Positions 1 to 9,035 are shown, counted from the first letter of the stretch. The stretch is DNA of 64,000 bases from Synechococcus sp. Tobar12-5m-g (GCF_024345415.1 NZ_JAGQBB010000015.1:1-64000); one strand, 5' to 3'. Numbers and translations: made by a program. Notes: generated from the letters alone by a model not told the origin.

Positions 1-368
1 CCAAGGCCCTCACCGCCAACGCTGACGCCCTCGTCAACGGCGCCGCCCAGGCCGTCTACAACAAGTTCCCCTACACCACCCAGCAGCAGGGCCCCAACTA
101 CGCCTCCACCCCGGAAGGCAAGGCCAAATGCTCCCGTGACATCGGCTACTACCTCCGGCACATCACCTACTCCCTGGTGGCTGGTGGCACCGGCCCCCTC
201 GACGAGTACCTGATCGCCGGTCTCGATGAGATCAACCGCGCCTTCGAGCTCTCCCCCTCCTGGTATGTGGAAGCCCTGAAGTACATCAAGGCCAACCACG
301 GTGTCTCCGGTGACCCCGGTGTGATCGCCAACAACTACATCGACTACGCCATCAACGCCCTCGTCTGA
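1..368 (+). CDS. cpcA: C-phycocyanin alpha subunit, 3' part (5' end outside window)
   Basis: Light-harvesting bilin protein of the phycobilisome rods; it pairs with CpcB into (alpha-beta) hexamers on the thylakoid surface. The open frame enters at base 3 and gives 121 residues ending DYAINALV, so about 41 N-terminal residues of a usual 162 are missing. The bilin-binding cysteine lies in KCSRD at fragment residue 43, equivalent to Cys84 of full-length CpcA. The globin-fold helices follow ([21 protein letters not shown], then [17 protein letters not shown]). It is followed by a strong intrinsic terminator and then the rod linker gene, as expected for a cpcBA transcript with partial read-through. 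The assignment as PC alpha rather than allophycocyanin or phycoerythrin rests on the C-terminal third and is secure. Confidence 0.97.
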   Translation, partial: KALTANADALVNGAAQAVYNKFPYTTQQQGPNYASTPEGKAKCSRDIGYYLRHITYSLVAGGTGPLDEYLIAGLDEINRAFELSPSWYVEALKYIKANHGVSGDPGVIANNYIDYAINALV

Positions 369-404
369 GCCCCTCGGGGAACCAGATCGCCGTTCGGCAG
401 CCAG

Positions 405-428
405 GGGCCCCATCAGGGGCCCTTTTTT
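405..428 (+). terminator. Intrinsic terminator after cpcA
   Basis: A perfect 7-bp GC stem (GGGCCCC / GGGGCCC) with loop ATCA is followed directly by six T residues. It lies 37 bases after the cpcA stop and about 175 bases before the rod linker. It probably ends most cpcBA transcripts and lets a minority continue, which would set a high subunit-to-linker ratio. Confidence 0.9.
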
Positions 429-601
429 GTGGCGCGCCCTGGTTGGCCATGGGCGGGAGATTGCTGGGCAATCACCTGAGCTTCCCCGCCATCACGAATC
501 ATGGATCTCAGGGAATCCTGACGAAGCTGCTGATTAGCGTGGATGCTCCACGGCTCCGCTGAGCGAGATCCGTGGCACGTTCCTTTCTCCACGCCCACCC
601 C

Positions 602-1516
602 ATGGCATTACTTCAAGCGCCTTATCTTGGCATTGAGCGATTCGCCAATGACCGTGACAAGGAAAACTGGGCCAATGCCTCTGAACAGGATAAAAACACC
701 ATCATTCGCTCCGTGTATCGCCAGGTACTCGGACAGCAGTATCTCATGGACAATGAACGGCTCAGCGGAGCCGAATCGCTGTTTCGGAACAACTACCTCA
801 CAGTCAGTGAACTTGTTCGCACGGTTGCAAAGAGTGGCCTGTATCGCTCGCGGTTCTTTGAGAACTGCAACGCATACCGTTTCATCGAGCTCAACCACAA
901 GCATCTCCTTGGCAGGGCTCCCCAGAACAAAGCCGAGATGCTGCATCATTTCACCATTCTGCAGGACCAAGGCTACGACGCAGAAATCGATTCCTACATC
1001 GACAGCTCCGAGTACCAGAACCGCTTCGGCCCGGATGGAGTTCCCTATCTTCATGGCTGGGACTATTCGATCGGCCACGAGGGGCGCCAGTTCTCCTGGC
1101 TGATGCAACTCGCCCGGGGTGCCGGGGCCTCCGTGCGGGGTGATGCCGCCGGCAATCAGTTCCGGCTCGGCAATGCCCTTCATCAGGATCGTGCCGTGTC
1201 GGTGGTAGGTCCGAATGCTTCCGGAGGTTCCTTCCGCGCCAGGATTGGCTCAGGTTCGGGTGATGGAGACATCGGCACCCCCCGCCGCTCCCCTTCCCAA
1301 GCCCATCGCCAGGAGGGGCTCTGTGGTGCTTCCGGCAGCCGTGGCACCAGCGATGGAAGCCGGAGGATCGTGACGATCTCGGTGAGCGGACTGGCGTGCA
1401 ACGACGTTGTCCGCAGCGCTGATTATGTGATGCGCGTGCCCTACACCCGCATGAATGAGGCCCTGCGGCGGGTCAACCGGATGGGTGGGACGGTAAGAAA
1501 CGTCACAGTCAACTAA
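602..1516 (+). CDS. cpcC: Phycocyanin-associated rod linker polypeptide
   Basis: Linker that threads phycocyanin hexamers into phycobilisome rods. With the ATG at 602 (MALLQAPYLGIERF) it is 304 residues. Residues about 1-180 form the PBS linker domain, with family features such as SVYRQVLGQQYLM, NNYLTVSELVRTVAKS and YRFIELNHKHLLGR. Residues about 185-245 are a Gly/Ser/Arg-rich flexible spacer. Residues about 250-304 form a CpcD-like capping domain (RIVTISVSGLACND ... YTRMNEALRRVNRMGG). The in-frame ATG 30 bases upstream adds a non-homologous stretch, so 602 is preferred. The two-domain layout and the position behind cpcA fit CpcC; a second rod linker paralogue elsewhere cannot be excluded. 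Confidence 0.92.
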   Translation: MALLQAPYLGIERFANDRDKENWANASEQDKNTIIRSVYRQVLGQQYLMDNERLSGAESLFRNNYLTVSELVRTVAKSGLYRSRFFENCNAYRFIELNHKHLLGRAPQNKAEMLHHFTILQDQGYDAEIDSYIDSSEYQNRFGPDGVPYLHGWDYSIGHEGRQFSWLMQLARGAGASVRGDAAGNQFRLGNALHQDRAVSVVGPNASGGSFRARIGSGSGDGDIGTPRRSPSQAHRQEGLCGASGSRGTSDGSRRIVTISVSGLACNDVVRSADYVMRVPYTRMNEALRRVNRMGGTVRNVTVN

Positions 1517-1536
1517 CCCTCTGGCCGGTGTGATCA

Positions 1537-1568
1537 AACCATGGGGCAGGGCCTCCTGCTCCATGGTT
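1537..1568 (+). terminator. Long GC hairpin after the rod linker gene
   Basis: Arms AACCATGGGGCAGG and CCTGCTCCATGGTT pair over 14 bp with one G-U wobble around a GCCT loop, 20 bases after the cpcC stop. There is no U-tract afterwards, so it is not a classical intrinsic terminator. It may protect the 3' end of the cpc mRNA or act as a weak terminator or attenuator before the small downstream ORF. Confidence 0.6.
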
Positions 1569-1680
1569 CCCACCTTGGGACTGGGTCCAGTGGGATCAAG
1601 TCCCTCGCGATGGCGGCTCTCAAGGGACTTGCGACCCACCTGGCATCATTCCAACCACTCAAGGGGACGTAAACCACACC

Positions 1681-1857
1681 ATGATCGTGGCCGCAGATCC
1701 AGGCAACGAAGCCAGTGGCAGCGAGGCTCCGGTGGCCGGGCAGCGCCGTTACGTGGCCTACCGCGCCCAGAAGGATCCGGCCCGCGGCATGCTCAGCCGG
1801 TTCCATGACAAGGAGTGGACCGAGGCCTACATCCACGGGGTGCTCTTCGACCTCTGA
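1681..1857 (+). CDS. Small uncharacterised protein (58 aa) in the phycocyanin locus
   Basis: ATG at 1681 to TGA at 1857 encodes 58 residues starting [13 protein letters not shown] and ending [10 protein letters not shown]. The C-terminal half is rich in aromatic and charged residues ([20 protein letters not shown], then [12 protein letters not shown]), unlike a random high-GC frame. An AAGGGGA motif a dozen bases upstream is a plausible ribosome binding site. No membrane segment, cysteine or signal peptide is present. It is co-oriented with and 164 bases downstream of the rod linker gene. I do not recognise the family. A role as a phycobilisome accessory factor is inference from position only. 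Confidence 0.6.
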   Translation: MIVAADPGNEASGSEAPVAGQRRYVAYRAQKDPARGMLSRFHDKEWTEAYIHGVLFDL

Positions 1858-1931
1858 GGTTCAGCCGGGTTCGCTGGCAGCCCCCTCGCTCGCCCCTATG
1901 CCGTGATCACCGGGAAGGGCGGTGTCAACCC

Positions 1932-1949
1932 TGACGTTTGTTGACGTTT
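1932..1949 (+). repeat. Direct repeat TGACGTTT x2 upstream of the FAD monooxygenase
   Basis: TGACGTTT occurs at 1932-1939 and again at 1942-1949, a 10-bp spacing that puts both copies on the same face of the helix. It sits about 40 bases before the proposed ATG of the next gene. The second copy includes a TTGACG -35-like hexamer. It could be a tandem operator or part of a promoter; no good -10 box is visible at 17 bp, so the role is uncertain. Confidence 0.35.
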
Positions 1950-1989
1950 TGTTTCGTTACGGTTGATTTCCATCGGCTTCGCGACGCGC

Positions 1990-3126
1990 ATGACTGCCGC
2001 TCCACCCCTGCGCATCGCCATCGCCGGCGCCGGCAGCTCGGGCATGCTCCTGGCCATCCTGTTGGAGCGCCAGGGCCACCAGGTCAGCCTGTTCGAGCGG
2101 GCGGCGGCCCCCCGCACCGAGGGCTGCGGGATTCTGCTGGTGAGCGCTGGTGTCCGGGCGGTGGCCGAGGCAGGTGTGCCCGGCCTTGCCGAGCGCCTGA
2201 TCGCCGCCGGCCAGCCTGTGCGCAGCTATCACTTCCGCAACCTGCTGGGCGGCACGATCAATGTGGCGGAAGCGGACCAGGCCCCTCACGAATTGCCCAG
2301 CCTGTTGATCCACCGCACCGCCATCCTCGAAACCCTTTGGGGTGAGCTCGGTCCTGGCCTCTTCCATGGCGGTTGCGCCGTGGAATCCTGCCATCAAGAC
2401 GGAGCTGGGGTGCGGCTGGGACTCGCCGATGGCCTTGGCTGGGAGGGTGATCTGTTGATCGGTGCCGATGGGATTTTCTCCCAGGCGGCAGCCGCGGCGG
2501 TGGCTCCCGAGCGGCACCTGAACTATCTGGGGGATCGGGTGTGGCGCGGCGTGGTGCCCGACGACGGGTTCTGCCAGGAAGGGGAGTTTTTCGTCTACGC
2601 CCGGGGCAGGGGCATCTATGCCAACTTCTTCCACCTGGGCCCTGACGCGGAAGGCGTCGCCCGCACCCACTGGGGGTTCTTCAACGAGGAGGAGTTGCCG
2701 GTGGATCGCGGCGAGCAGCGCCGTCTCCTGCAGGAGCCGATTCCAGCCGAAGCCCTCGCCAAGTTATCGGCCCAGGCCGCTGCCGTGATTGCCTCCACCC
2801 CGCCGGAGCGGGTGGTGGCCAACTGGTCCTTCGACCTCGATCCCTTGCCCCGCCTTGTCAAGGGCCGGATCGGGCTGATCGGCGATGCGGCCCATGCGAT
2901 GAGTTCATCCCAGGCCCGGGGCATGACGGCGGGCCTGGAAGATGCGGTGTACCTCGCCCGGGCTCTCGCCAACACGCCGGGCGACCCGACGGAAGCCCTG
3001 CGGGTCTACGGCGCCGAGCGGCTGCCTGTGGTGCACGACTACCAGTTCCGCAGCCGCGAGGTGAGCAACAGGATCGGTCGAAGCCGCCGCCCCCACAATC
3101 AGCGCCCGGAGCCCGTGGCGGTCTGA
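1990..3126 (+). CDS. FAD-dependent monooxygenase (UbiH/PHBH class)
   Basis: Predicted NAD(P)H- and FAD-dependent aromatic hydroxylase of 378 residues. The N-terminal Rossmann motif is GAGSSG at residues 13-18 followed by an acidic ribose-binding residue in LFERA. The DG motif is at GADG (about residue 158). The second FAD motif is GLIGDAAHAMSS (about residue 294). These three motifs in this order define the class A flavin monooxygenases. An upstream in-frame TTG at 1963 is possible, but the ATG at 1990 gives the normal short N terminus. The substrate cannot be told from sequence. It sits between phycocyanin structural genes and the cpcEF lyase pair, so a link with pigment or quinone metabolism is possible but unproven. 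Confidence 0.8.
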   Translation: MTAAPPLRIAIAGAGSSGMLLAILLERQGHQVSLFERAAAPRTEGCGILLVSAGVRAVAEAGVPGLAERLIAAGQPVRSYHFRNLLGGTINVAEADQAPHELPSLLIHRTAILETLWGELGPGLFHGGCAVESCHQDGAGVRLGLADGLGWEGDLLIGADGIFSQAAAAAVAPERHLNYLGDRVWRGVVPDDGFCQEGEFFVYARGRGIYANFFHLGPDAEGVARTHWGFFNEEELPVDRGEQRRLLQEPIPAEALAKLSAQAAAVIASTPPERVVANWSFDLDPLPRLVKGRIGLIGDAAHAMSSSQARGMTAGLEDAVYLARALANTPGDPTEALRVYGAERLPVVHDYQFRSREVSNRIGRSRRPHNQRPEPVAV

Positions 3127-3328
3127 GGGCGGCACGCCGCGATCATCGAGGTTCAACGTGGGAACCGCCGTGCAGCACGAACCGAGAGGCCCAGCATCTT
3201 GACCCGCGTCCATGGCGAATTGGCTCCAACGGATTTCGGTGGCTGCTGATTTGTCCTCCCTTCCTGCTGGCTGAGCGCCTCGGGGCCCTTTCGATGGCAG
3301 CATCGACACCACCTTGAGAACAGCGGCC

Positions 3329-4186
3329 ATGGTCGTCGCCGGAGATCCAGCCAGCAGCCCCGTTGCGGGTGGAGCGCCGATCACGGAGGAGGAGGCCCTC
3401 GTCCGCCTGCGGCAGACGGACGACCAGTCGCTGCAGTACTACGCCGCCTGGTGGCTTGGCAAGATGCGCAGCCGCCACCCCGACACCCTTCCCTTGCTCT
3501 GTGCCGCCCTGGGCCAGCGACAGCCCCGTGAGCCGGCGGCGGGGGTGGAGCACAACGCCGTGGCCCGCAATGCGGCCCGCGCCCTCGGCAAACTGGGGGA
3601 AGCTTCTGCCGTGCCAGCCCTGCTCGCGGCCCTCGAAGACGAGGACGACGGCCTGCGGGAAGCGGCTGCCCGAGCCCTGGGAGATCTGGGGGCGGCTTCA
3701 GCGATCGCACCGCTCTGCAGAAGGCTGGCCAGCGGCCCTGCTGGAGCAGGAGCCCTAAGAACCGGCAACAGCCGGCTTGAGGAGCCCTGTGAGGCCATGC
3801 TGGAAGCCCTCGGGGAGATCGGCCAGGCCCACCCCGAGGTGATCGCGGTGATCAGGCCCTTCGTGGCCCACGAGCGCCCCCTGATCCGCAGTGCGGCCTG
3901 CCGGGCCCTGCTCCAGTTGACCGGGGATCCCCTCTGGGGCGACCAGCTGCTCGAACTGTTGGAGCATCCCCAGCTGCAGGTGCGCCGCGCCTCCCTGATG
4001 GATCTCGGCGCAGCAGGCTGGCGCCCGGCCCTGCAGCCCATCTGTCGCACCCTCGCCGAGAACAGTCTGAAGTTGATCGCCCTCAGGGGCCTGGTTGAAG
4101 CCAGAGCCAGCTGCGAGCAAGGCCACCCTGGAGACCCGGACCCATCCATCGCCGACATCCTGGCGGCGATGGATGATCTGCTCTGA
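3329..4186 (+). CDS. cpcE: Phycocyanobilin lyase alpha subunit CpcE
   Basis: One half of the heterodimeric E/F-type lyase that attaches phycocyanobilin to Cys84 of CpcA. The 285-residue product is a chain of HEAT-like repeats. Near residue 37 it carries YYAAWWLGKM, a signature of CpcE proteins. Repeats of the form ARALGKLGEASAVPALLAAL and ARALGDLGAASAIAPL follow. The ATG at 3329 is chosen over a TTG 15 bases upstream. cpcF follows after 30 bases, which matches the usual cpcEF pairing. A paralogous E/F lyase for another phycobiliprotein is an alternative, but linkage to cpcA and the signature favour CpcE. Confidence 0.92.
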   Translation: MVVAGDPASSPVAGGAPITEEEALVRLRQTDDQSLQYYAAWWLGKMRSRHPDTLPLLCAALGQRQPREPAAGVEHNAVARNAARALGKLGEASAVPALLAALEDEDDGLREAAARALGDLGAASAIAPLCRRLASGPAGAGALRTGNSRLEEPCEAMLEALGEIGQAHPEVIAVIRPFVAHERPLIRSAACRALLQLTGDPLWGDQLLELLEHPQLQVRRASLMDLGAAGWRPALQPICRTLAENSLKLIALRGLVEARASCEQGHPGDPDPSIADILAAMDDLL

Positions 4187-4216
4187 TCCCCCTGGCCGGC
4201 CCTTCGGCGATGCTTG

Positions 4217-4855
4217 ATGGCCTCTCCTGATCACCCGGGCTTGCTGATCGAGGCTCTGCAGCGGGCCGACAGTCCCGAGCGCCTGCTGGAAGCCACAGAA
4301 AACCTGGCCGCGGCCTGCCATCCTGGCGCCGCCCTCGCCCTGGTGGAGGTTCTCGGTTTCAACAACCCCGGCGCCGCCGTCGCCGCCGTGGACGGGCTGA
4401 TCGCGCTGGGGCCGCTGGCGGTGGAGCCGCTGCTCTCCAACCTGGATGGCCACAACTACGGCGCCCGGGCCTGGGCCGTGCGGGCCCTGGCCGGCATCGG
4501 CGATGTGCGGGGCGTTCAGGTGCTGGAGCGGGCGTTGGCCTCCGATATCGGCCCCAGCGTGCGGCGGGCCGCCGCCAGGGGCCTAGGTCGGATCAACCTG
4601 GAGCCCCTGGAGGCCAGCGAGCGGGTCGCCCTGCGGCTGCATTGCCTCGACGCCCTGCTGGCCGCCTGTGAAGACGCGGAGTGGGTGGTGCGCTATGCCG
4701 TGGCCGTTGGCCTGGAGACGCTGCTGAGCCAGCTGTCGGCACCTGCCGACCAACGGCAGCGCGGCCTCGCCGGGCTCAGCGGCCTCGCCGCCGCCAGCGA
4801 AGACACCCCGGTGGTGCGCCTGCGCGCCGCCCTGGCCCTCGAGAGGCTGGCATGA
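4217..4855 (+). CDS. cpcF: Phycocyanobilin lyase beta subunit CpcF
   Basis: Partner of CpcE in the alpha-phycocyanin chromophore lyase. It has 212 residues of HEAT-like repeats, with the diagnostic NYGARAWAVRALAGIGD segment at about residue 80 and VRRAAARGLGRI after it. The ATG at 4217 directly follows an in-frame TTG that tools may pick instead. It lies 30 bases behind cpcE, so the two subunits are probably co-transcribed. The stop overlaps the start of the phosphatase gene (ATGA), so all three are likely translationally coupled. Confidence 0.93.
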   Translation: MASPDHPGLLIEALQRADSPERLLEATENLAAACHPGAALALVEVLGFNNPGAAVAAVDGLIALGPLAVEPLLSNLDGHNYGARAWAVRALAGIGDVRGVQVLERALASDIGPSVRRAAARGLGRINLEPLEASERVALRLHCLDALLAACEDAEWVVRYAVAVGLETLLSQLSAPADQRQRGLAGLSGLAAASEDTPVVRLRAALALERLA

Positions 4856-5337
4856 GCGCTCCCCAACGTCTGCTGTTCGTCTGCCTGGGCAACATCTGCC
4901 GTTCCCCCGCCGCCGAAGGGGTGTTCCTGCATCTGCTGGCCCAGCACGGGCTTGAGCACGCCTTCCAGGTGGATTCGGCCGGCACCGGCGGCTGGCACCG
5001 GGGCCAACCGGCCGATGTCCGCATGCGTGCCGCCGCCGCCCGCCGGGACATCACCCTGCCCAGCCGGGCCCGCCAGATCGAGACGGCGGATCTGCTCCGC
5101 TTCGATCGGATTCTCACCATGGACGACGAGAACCTGGCGGCCGTTCAAGCCCTGGCCAGGGGCGTGGAGCATCGGGCCAGGATCGAGCCGATCACCGGCT
5201 ACTGCCCCCAGCTCCAGATCACCGCGGTGCCCGATCCCTACTACGGCGGCGCCAGGGGTTTCGAGCAGGTGCTGGATCTGCTGGAGCAGGCCTGCGCCGG
5301 CCTGCTGGCCCAGCTCCGACCCCCTGCCGAGCCTTAG
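4852..5337 (+). CDS. Low-molecular-weight protein tyrosine phosphatase
   Basis: Cytosolic phosphatase of the LMW-PTP/arsenate-reductase-like fold, 161 residues, the normal family length. The P-loop CLGNICRSP occupies residues 11-19, with nucleophile Cys11 and Arg17. The general acid is in DPYYGG (Asp128), and TMDDEN marks the central conserved segment. Its ATG overlaps the cpcF stop by four bases, which suggests coupled translation with the bilin lyase. Its 3' end meets the panC-cmk gene with overlapping stop codons. The target is unknown. LMW-PTPs usually counteract bacterial tyrosine kinases of exopolysaccharide systems, none of which is in this window. Confidence 0.92.
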   Translation: MSAPQRLLFVCLGNICRSPAAEGVFLHLLAQHGLEHAFQVDSAGTGGWHRGQPADVRMRAAAARRDITLPSRARQIETADLLRFDRILTMDDENLAAVQALARGVEHRARIEPITGYCPQLQITAVPDPYYGGARGFEQVLDLLEQACAGLLAQLRPPAEP

Positions 5338-6959
5338 CCAACGGGGCCTGGCTCCGGCCAGGCCTCCTCCGGGATGCGTTGGCGAAACAATCTCACCAGC
5401 TCAGCGATCACCGCCTCGACTCCCATGCCGTCGGTGACCAGCTCCACCGCATCGGGGGCCTGGAGCAGCGGTGCCACAGGCCGGGTCGAATCCAGGTGGT
5501 CCCGCTCGGCGATCTGGCCTTCCAGCTCGGCCAGCTCGGGAACCCCATAGCCCCGCTCGCGGAGGTCTTGGGCCCGCCGCCGGGCCCGCTCCGCCACCGT
5601 GGCGGTGAGAAACACCTTGAGATCAGCGTCAGGGAAAACAGCCGTGCCGATGTCGCGCCCTTCCGCCACCAGCCCACCCTTCTCACCCATCGCCTGCTGC
5701 TGGCGGGTCAGGGCCGCCCGCACACAGGCATGGGCCGCCACCGCCGACACCTGGGCCGTCACCGACGGATCGCGAATGGCCGCCGTCACGTCGTGGCCGT
5801 TGACATGCACCCGCAGCTCGCCAGCTCCGGCGTTCTCCAGGCTGAGGTCGAGACCAGCCAGCAGGGGTTCGATCGCGGCGGCATCGGCTGGATCCGCCCC
5901 CTGCCGCCGCACCCACCAGGTGACGGCCCGGTACATGGCCCCGGTATCGAGATAGATCAGCCCGAGCTGCCGGGCGAAGGCGCGGGTCACCGTGCTCTTG
6001 CCGGCGCCGGCCGGACCATCGATGGCAACGATTGGGGAGCGAGGCATCAGCACGATGTGGTCGATCAGGCGCGTGGAGCCGCAACGCACGGCCACCGCCA
6101 GCAGGGCGAGTCCGGATCCAGTCGGGAGCGTAGGCAGGGGCTGGAGGCTGAAGGGATGCACCAGCTCGGCGTACTCCACCAGCAGCCCAGCCTGCTCCAG
6201 CTCGCTCCGGAATGCCCTAAGCAAGGTTTCGAGAGGGCGTACTCCACCGGCCAACCAGGCCCGCGCCGAATCCAGGGCCGCTGGTAAGGCGGCCGCTTGG
6301 CGGCGTTCCTGGGCGGAGAGATAGCGGTTGCGGGAGCTGCCGGCCAGCCCATCGGCCTCCCGCCAGGTCCGGCAGCCCCGCACCTCAACAGGCAAGCCCA
6401 GATCGGCCACCAACCGGCGAAGGATCACCAGTTGCTGCCAATCCTTCTCGCCGAGTAGCAGGCAGTCGGGGCGGATCAGGCCCAGCAGGCGGGCCACCAC
6501 GGTGGCCACCCCCTCGAAATGGCCAGGACGATGGCGCCCGCAGAGGGCATGGACCAGGGCCGGAGGCGGGATCACCCGGGTGAGCTCGGCATCCCCCCCC
6601 GGGAACAGCTCCTGCTCGCTCGGGGCGAACAGGGCATCGGCTCCAGCCGCTTCGGCCAGGCGGCAGTCGGCGTCCTCATCCCTGGGGTAGGTCTGGAAGT
6701 CTTCCTGCGGGCCGAACTGAAGGCGGTTGACGAACAGGCTGACCAGAACCCGGGGACGGATCGGTTCAGCTGTGGAGCCAGGAGTGGTGGGCTGGTGGGC
6801 CCGCTCAATCAAACCGAGATGGCCGGGATGGAGCGCCCCCATGGTGGGGACGTAATGCAGGGGCCGTGGACGTCGTCCGACAGCCCCGCACCAGCGTTGC
6901 AGCTCACAGCAGGTTCTCAGCAGCAGCACAGGCGGAAAGGAACGGAGCCGATCCTGCAC
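5334..6959 (-). CDS. panC-cmk: Bifunctional pantoate-beta-alanine ligase / cytidylate kinase
   Basis: Cyanobacterial fusion enzyme of 541 residues. Residues 1-300 are pantothenate synthetase, which joins pantoate and beta-alanine with ATP for CoA synthesis; motifs are [30 protein letters not shown] and [11 protein letters not shown]. Residues from about 305 are cytidylate kinase, with the P-loop [10 protein letters not shown] and [13 protein letters not shown]. The start is a GTG at 6959; no ATG precedes the PanC domain. A small insertion rich in Pro and Thr follows the first PanC motif. rlpA lies 15 bases upstream on the same strand, so the two may share a transcript. The fusion is standard for cyanobacteria. 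Confidence 0.97.
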   Translation of the reverse strand: MQDRLRSFPPVLLLRTCCELQRWCGAVGRRPRPLHYVPTMGALHPGHLGLIERAHQPTTPGSTAEPIRPRVLVSLFVNRLQFGPQEDFQTYPRDEDADCRLAEAAGADALFAPSEQELFPGGDAELTRVIPPPALVHALCGRHRPGHFEGVATVVARLLGLIRPDCLLLGEKDWQQLVILRRLVADLGLPVEVRGCRTWREADGLAGSSRNRYLSAQERRQAAALPAALDSARAWLAGGVRPLETLLRAFRSELEQAGLLVEYAELVHPFSLQPLPTLPTGSGLALLAVAVRCGSTRLIDHIVLMPRSPIVAIDGPAGAGKSTVTRAFARQLGLIYLDTGAMYRAVTWWVRRQGADPADAAAIEPLLAGLDLSLENAGAGELRVHVNGHDVTAAIRDPSVTAQVSAVAAHACVRAALTRQQQAMGEKGGLVAEGRDIGTAVFPDADLKVFLTATVAERARRRAQDLRERGYGVPELAELEGQIAERDHLDSTRPVAPLLQAPDAVELVTDGMGVEAVIAELVRLFRQRIPEEAWPEPGPVG

Positions 6960-6974
6960 ATTGCCGCAGGGAAC

Positions 6975-7529
6975 CTACTGGAGAACCTCAAGGCGAACCT
7001 GGGCGATACCGCTGGCGGTCAGGCCCAACCGCTGGGCGGCGCCATGGGCCAGATCGATGATGCGGTTGCCGTGGAACGGCCCTCGATCGTTGATGCGGAC
7101 CTCGGTGCTGCGGCCATTCCAGAGATTGGTCACCCTGACCTTGGTCCCGAAGGGCAAGGTGCGATGGGCGGCAGTGAGGGTGCCGGGGCGGAACACTTCG
7201 CCGTTGGCGGTGCGATTGCCGAAGAAGCCGGGTCCATACCAGCTGGCTTCACCGCTGCTCACCTGCTTGACCCGGCGAGGCTGGGGCACAGGAGCGATCG
7301 GTTGGGGGACCACCTGGCGAGGCTGGGGAACCAGGTCGAGCTCAGGCTGAACCTCCCGGATGGCGACATCGCCTTTGAGCTCAGGAGCCGGATCGGTGGT
7401 CTCAGCCTCCCTGACCATGGCGATCAAGGGGCTGGAGGCGGACTGGCCGGGATCCGCGAAGGCCGGGATGGCCAGGCCGCTGGCAGAGAGCAGGAGCGCA
7501 AGGGCTCCGAGGGAAAATGTGGAGGGCAT
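6975..7529 (-). CDS. rlpA: RlpA-like septal ring lytic transglycosylase
   Basis: Secreted or periplasmic protein of 184 residues. The first 25 residues are a signal peptide (hydrophobic core [19 protein letters not shown]). There is a Pro-rich linker with repeated PQPR units. Residues 95-184 form the double-psi beta-barrel with [28 protein letters not shown] and INDRGPF, the RlpA signature. RlpA proteins act on denuded peptidoglycan glycans during cell separation. No SPOR domain is present, as in many cyanobacterial members. panC-cmk follows after 15 bases. Confidence 0.9.
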   Translation of the reverse strand: MPSTFSLGALALLLSASGLAIPAFADPGQSASSPLIAMVREAETTDPAPELKGDVAIREVQPELDLVPQPRQVVPQPIAPVPQPRRVKQVSSGEASWYGPGFFGNRTANGEVFRPGTLTAAHRTLPFGTKVRVTNLWNGRSTEVRINDRGPFHGNRIIDLAHGAAQRLGLTASGIAQVRLEVLQ

Positions 7530-7955
7530 AACAAGCGGAACGCGCTGTCAACAACAGCAACGACTGAAGAATCAGAGGTCCAGCAACGATCAATTCCTCC
7601 CAATTGGAAAGCGGGGGAGAAGTCAACCGAAGAATGGAGTTCCTGGCAAAAACAACGACGAGTGGAACTTAACGGCATTGCTGAGATCCAGGACGCCGCA
7701 AATCCGATGGACCTGATGATCAGAAATCGTCATCAGCGCCGAGATCGCCCGCGAGCACTGGGCTCAGCCAGCCCGGCAATCGTCACCGCCCATCAGCGAA
7801 TCGGATGCAAGGCATCAGCAGGCCTGATGGAGTTGAGTACCAATTTCAAAGTCGTCCACTGCCGAAGCGGATTTTTTCCTGCCGCCGCGCTGGACCGTGC
7901 CGCCTCTCACCGGAGCATCACCGCGTCGCAGAGTGGTTACCACGCACCTGAAGCC
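7530..7955. other. Non-coding spacer between rlpA and purM
   Basis: This 426-base divergent spacer must carry the promoters of rlpA (minus) and purM (plus). It is lower in GC than its surroundings. I see no tRNA, convincing small ORF, repeat or terminator in it. The open frame that crosses it on the plus strand has no homology-like features before the purM ATG. Confidence 0.6.
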
Positions 7956-9035
7956 ATGGACTACCGCACAGCAGGAGTGGATGTGGTCGCCGGCCGGGCC
8001 TTTATCGAGCGGATCCGCGCCAGTGTCGAGTCCACCCGCCGCCCCGAGGTGCTGGGCGGCCTGGGGGGATTCGGTGGCCTCTGCCGCCTGCCGGCCGGCC
8101 TGCGCAAACCCCTGCTGGTGGCGGGAACCGATGGGGTGGGAACCAAGCTGGAGCTGGCCCAGGCCCATGGCCGCCACCATGCGGTGGGCATCGACCTGGT
8201 GGCGATGTGCGTCAACGACGTGATCACCAGTGGCGCCGATCCCCTCTTCTTCCTCGACTACATCGCCACCGGCAAGCTCACGCCGGCCGCCATGGCCGCC
8301 GTGGTGGAGGGGATCGCCGAGGGCTGCCGCCTGAGCGGGTGCGCCCTGCTGGGGGGCGAAACGGCGGAGATGCCGGGGTTCTACGCGCCGGGGCGCTACG
8401 ACCTGGCCGGCTTCTGCGTGGCGGTCGTGGAAGAAGACGAGATCATCGACGGCCGCAGGGTGCGCCCCGGCAATCCCATCCTGGCTCTGGCCAGCAGCGG
8501 CGTCCACAGCAACGGCTTCAGCCTGGTGCGCCGCATTCTCGAAACCACCGCAGTTTCACCGGCCTGCACCCTGCCCGGCGGCAGCGAAACGGTGATCGAT
8601 GCCCTGCTGCGCCCCACCCGCCTCTATGGAGCCGTGGTGAAAGCCCTCAGGGGCGCAGGGATTCCCCTGCATGCCATGGCCCACATCACCGGCGGCGGCC
8701 TGCCGGAGAACCTGCCCCGCTGCCTGCCGGAGGGTCTGCACGGCCGCATCGATCCCACCAGCTGGGAGCGGCCCGCCCTGTTTCGGTGGCTCCAGGAGCA
8801 GGGCGCGGTGCCCGAGGAGGATCTCTGGAACACCTTCAATCTCGGCGTGGGCTACTGCCTCGTGGTGCCTGAGGAAGCGCAGGACCCCGCCATCGCCGTC
8901 TGCGCCGAACTGGGTGTGAGCGCCTGGCGCCTGGGGGTGGTCGAGGCGGGGCCCGGCCCATCTGGGGGCCTGGAGGGCTTGCCCCACGCAGCCTCCCGGG
9001 CGCCAGCCACGGAGAGTCCTGCTGACGGTGGATGA
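7956..9035 (+). CDS. purM: Phosphoribosylformylglycinamidine cyclo-ligase
   Basis: AIR synthetase, fifth step of de novo purine synthesis, converting FGAM plus ATP to aminoimidazole ribonucleotide. The frame gives 359 residues from the ATG at 7956 ([13 protein letters not shown]). Family motifs appear in order: [56 protein letters not shown] and [13 protein letters not shown]. The frame stays open far upstream, but the homologous region begins at this ATG. The last 25 residues are a Gly/Pro/Ala-rich tail beyond the usual end. Confidence 0.96.
   Translation: MDYRTAGVDVVAGRAFIERIRASVESTRRPEVLGGLGGFGGLCRLPAGLRKPLLVAGTDGVGTKLELAQAHGRHHAVGIDLVAMCVNDVITSGADPLFFLDYIATGKLTPAAMAAVVEGIAEGCRLSGCALLGGETAEMPGFYAPGRYDLAGFCVAVVEEDEIIDGRRVRPGNPILALASSGVHSNGFSLVRRILETTAVSPACTLPGGSETVIDALLRPTRLYGAVVKALRGAGIPLHAMAHITGGGLPENLPRCLPEGLHGRIDPTSWERPALFRWLQEQGAVPEEDLWNTFNLGVGYCLVVPEEAQDPAIAVCAELGVSAWRLGVVEAGPGPSGGLEGLPHAASRAPATESPADGG

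Noticed and set aside
1957-2670. Minus-strand ORF opposite the FAD monooxygenase
   Set aside because: Antisense to a clear FAD-binding protein with intact motifs; composition of a shadow frame.
6519-7955. N-terminal part of a plus-strand frame that runs into purM
   Set aside because: It covers the antisense of panC and rlpA. The PurM homology starts only at 7956, so the upstream part is not translated as a fusion.
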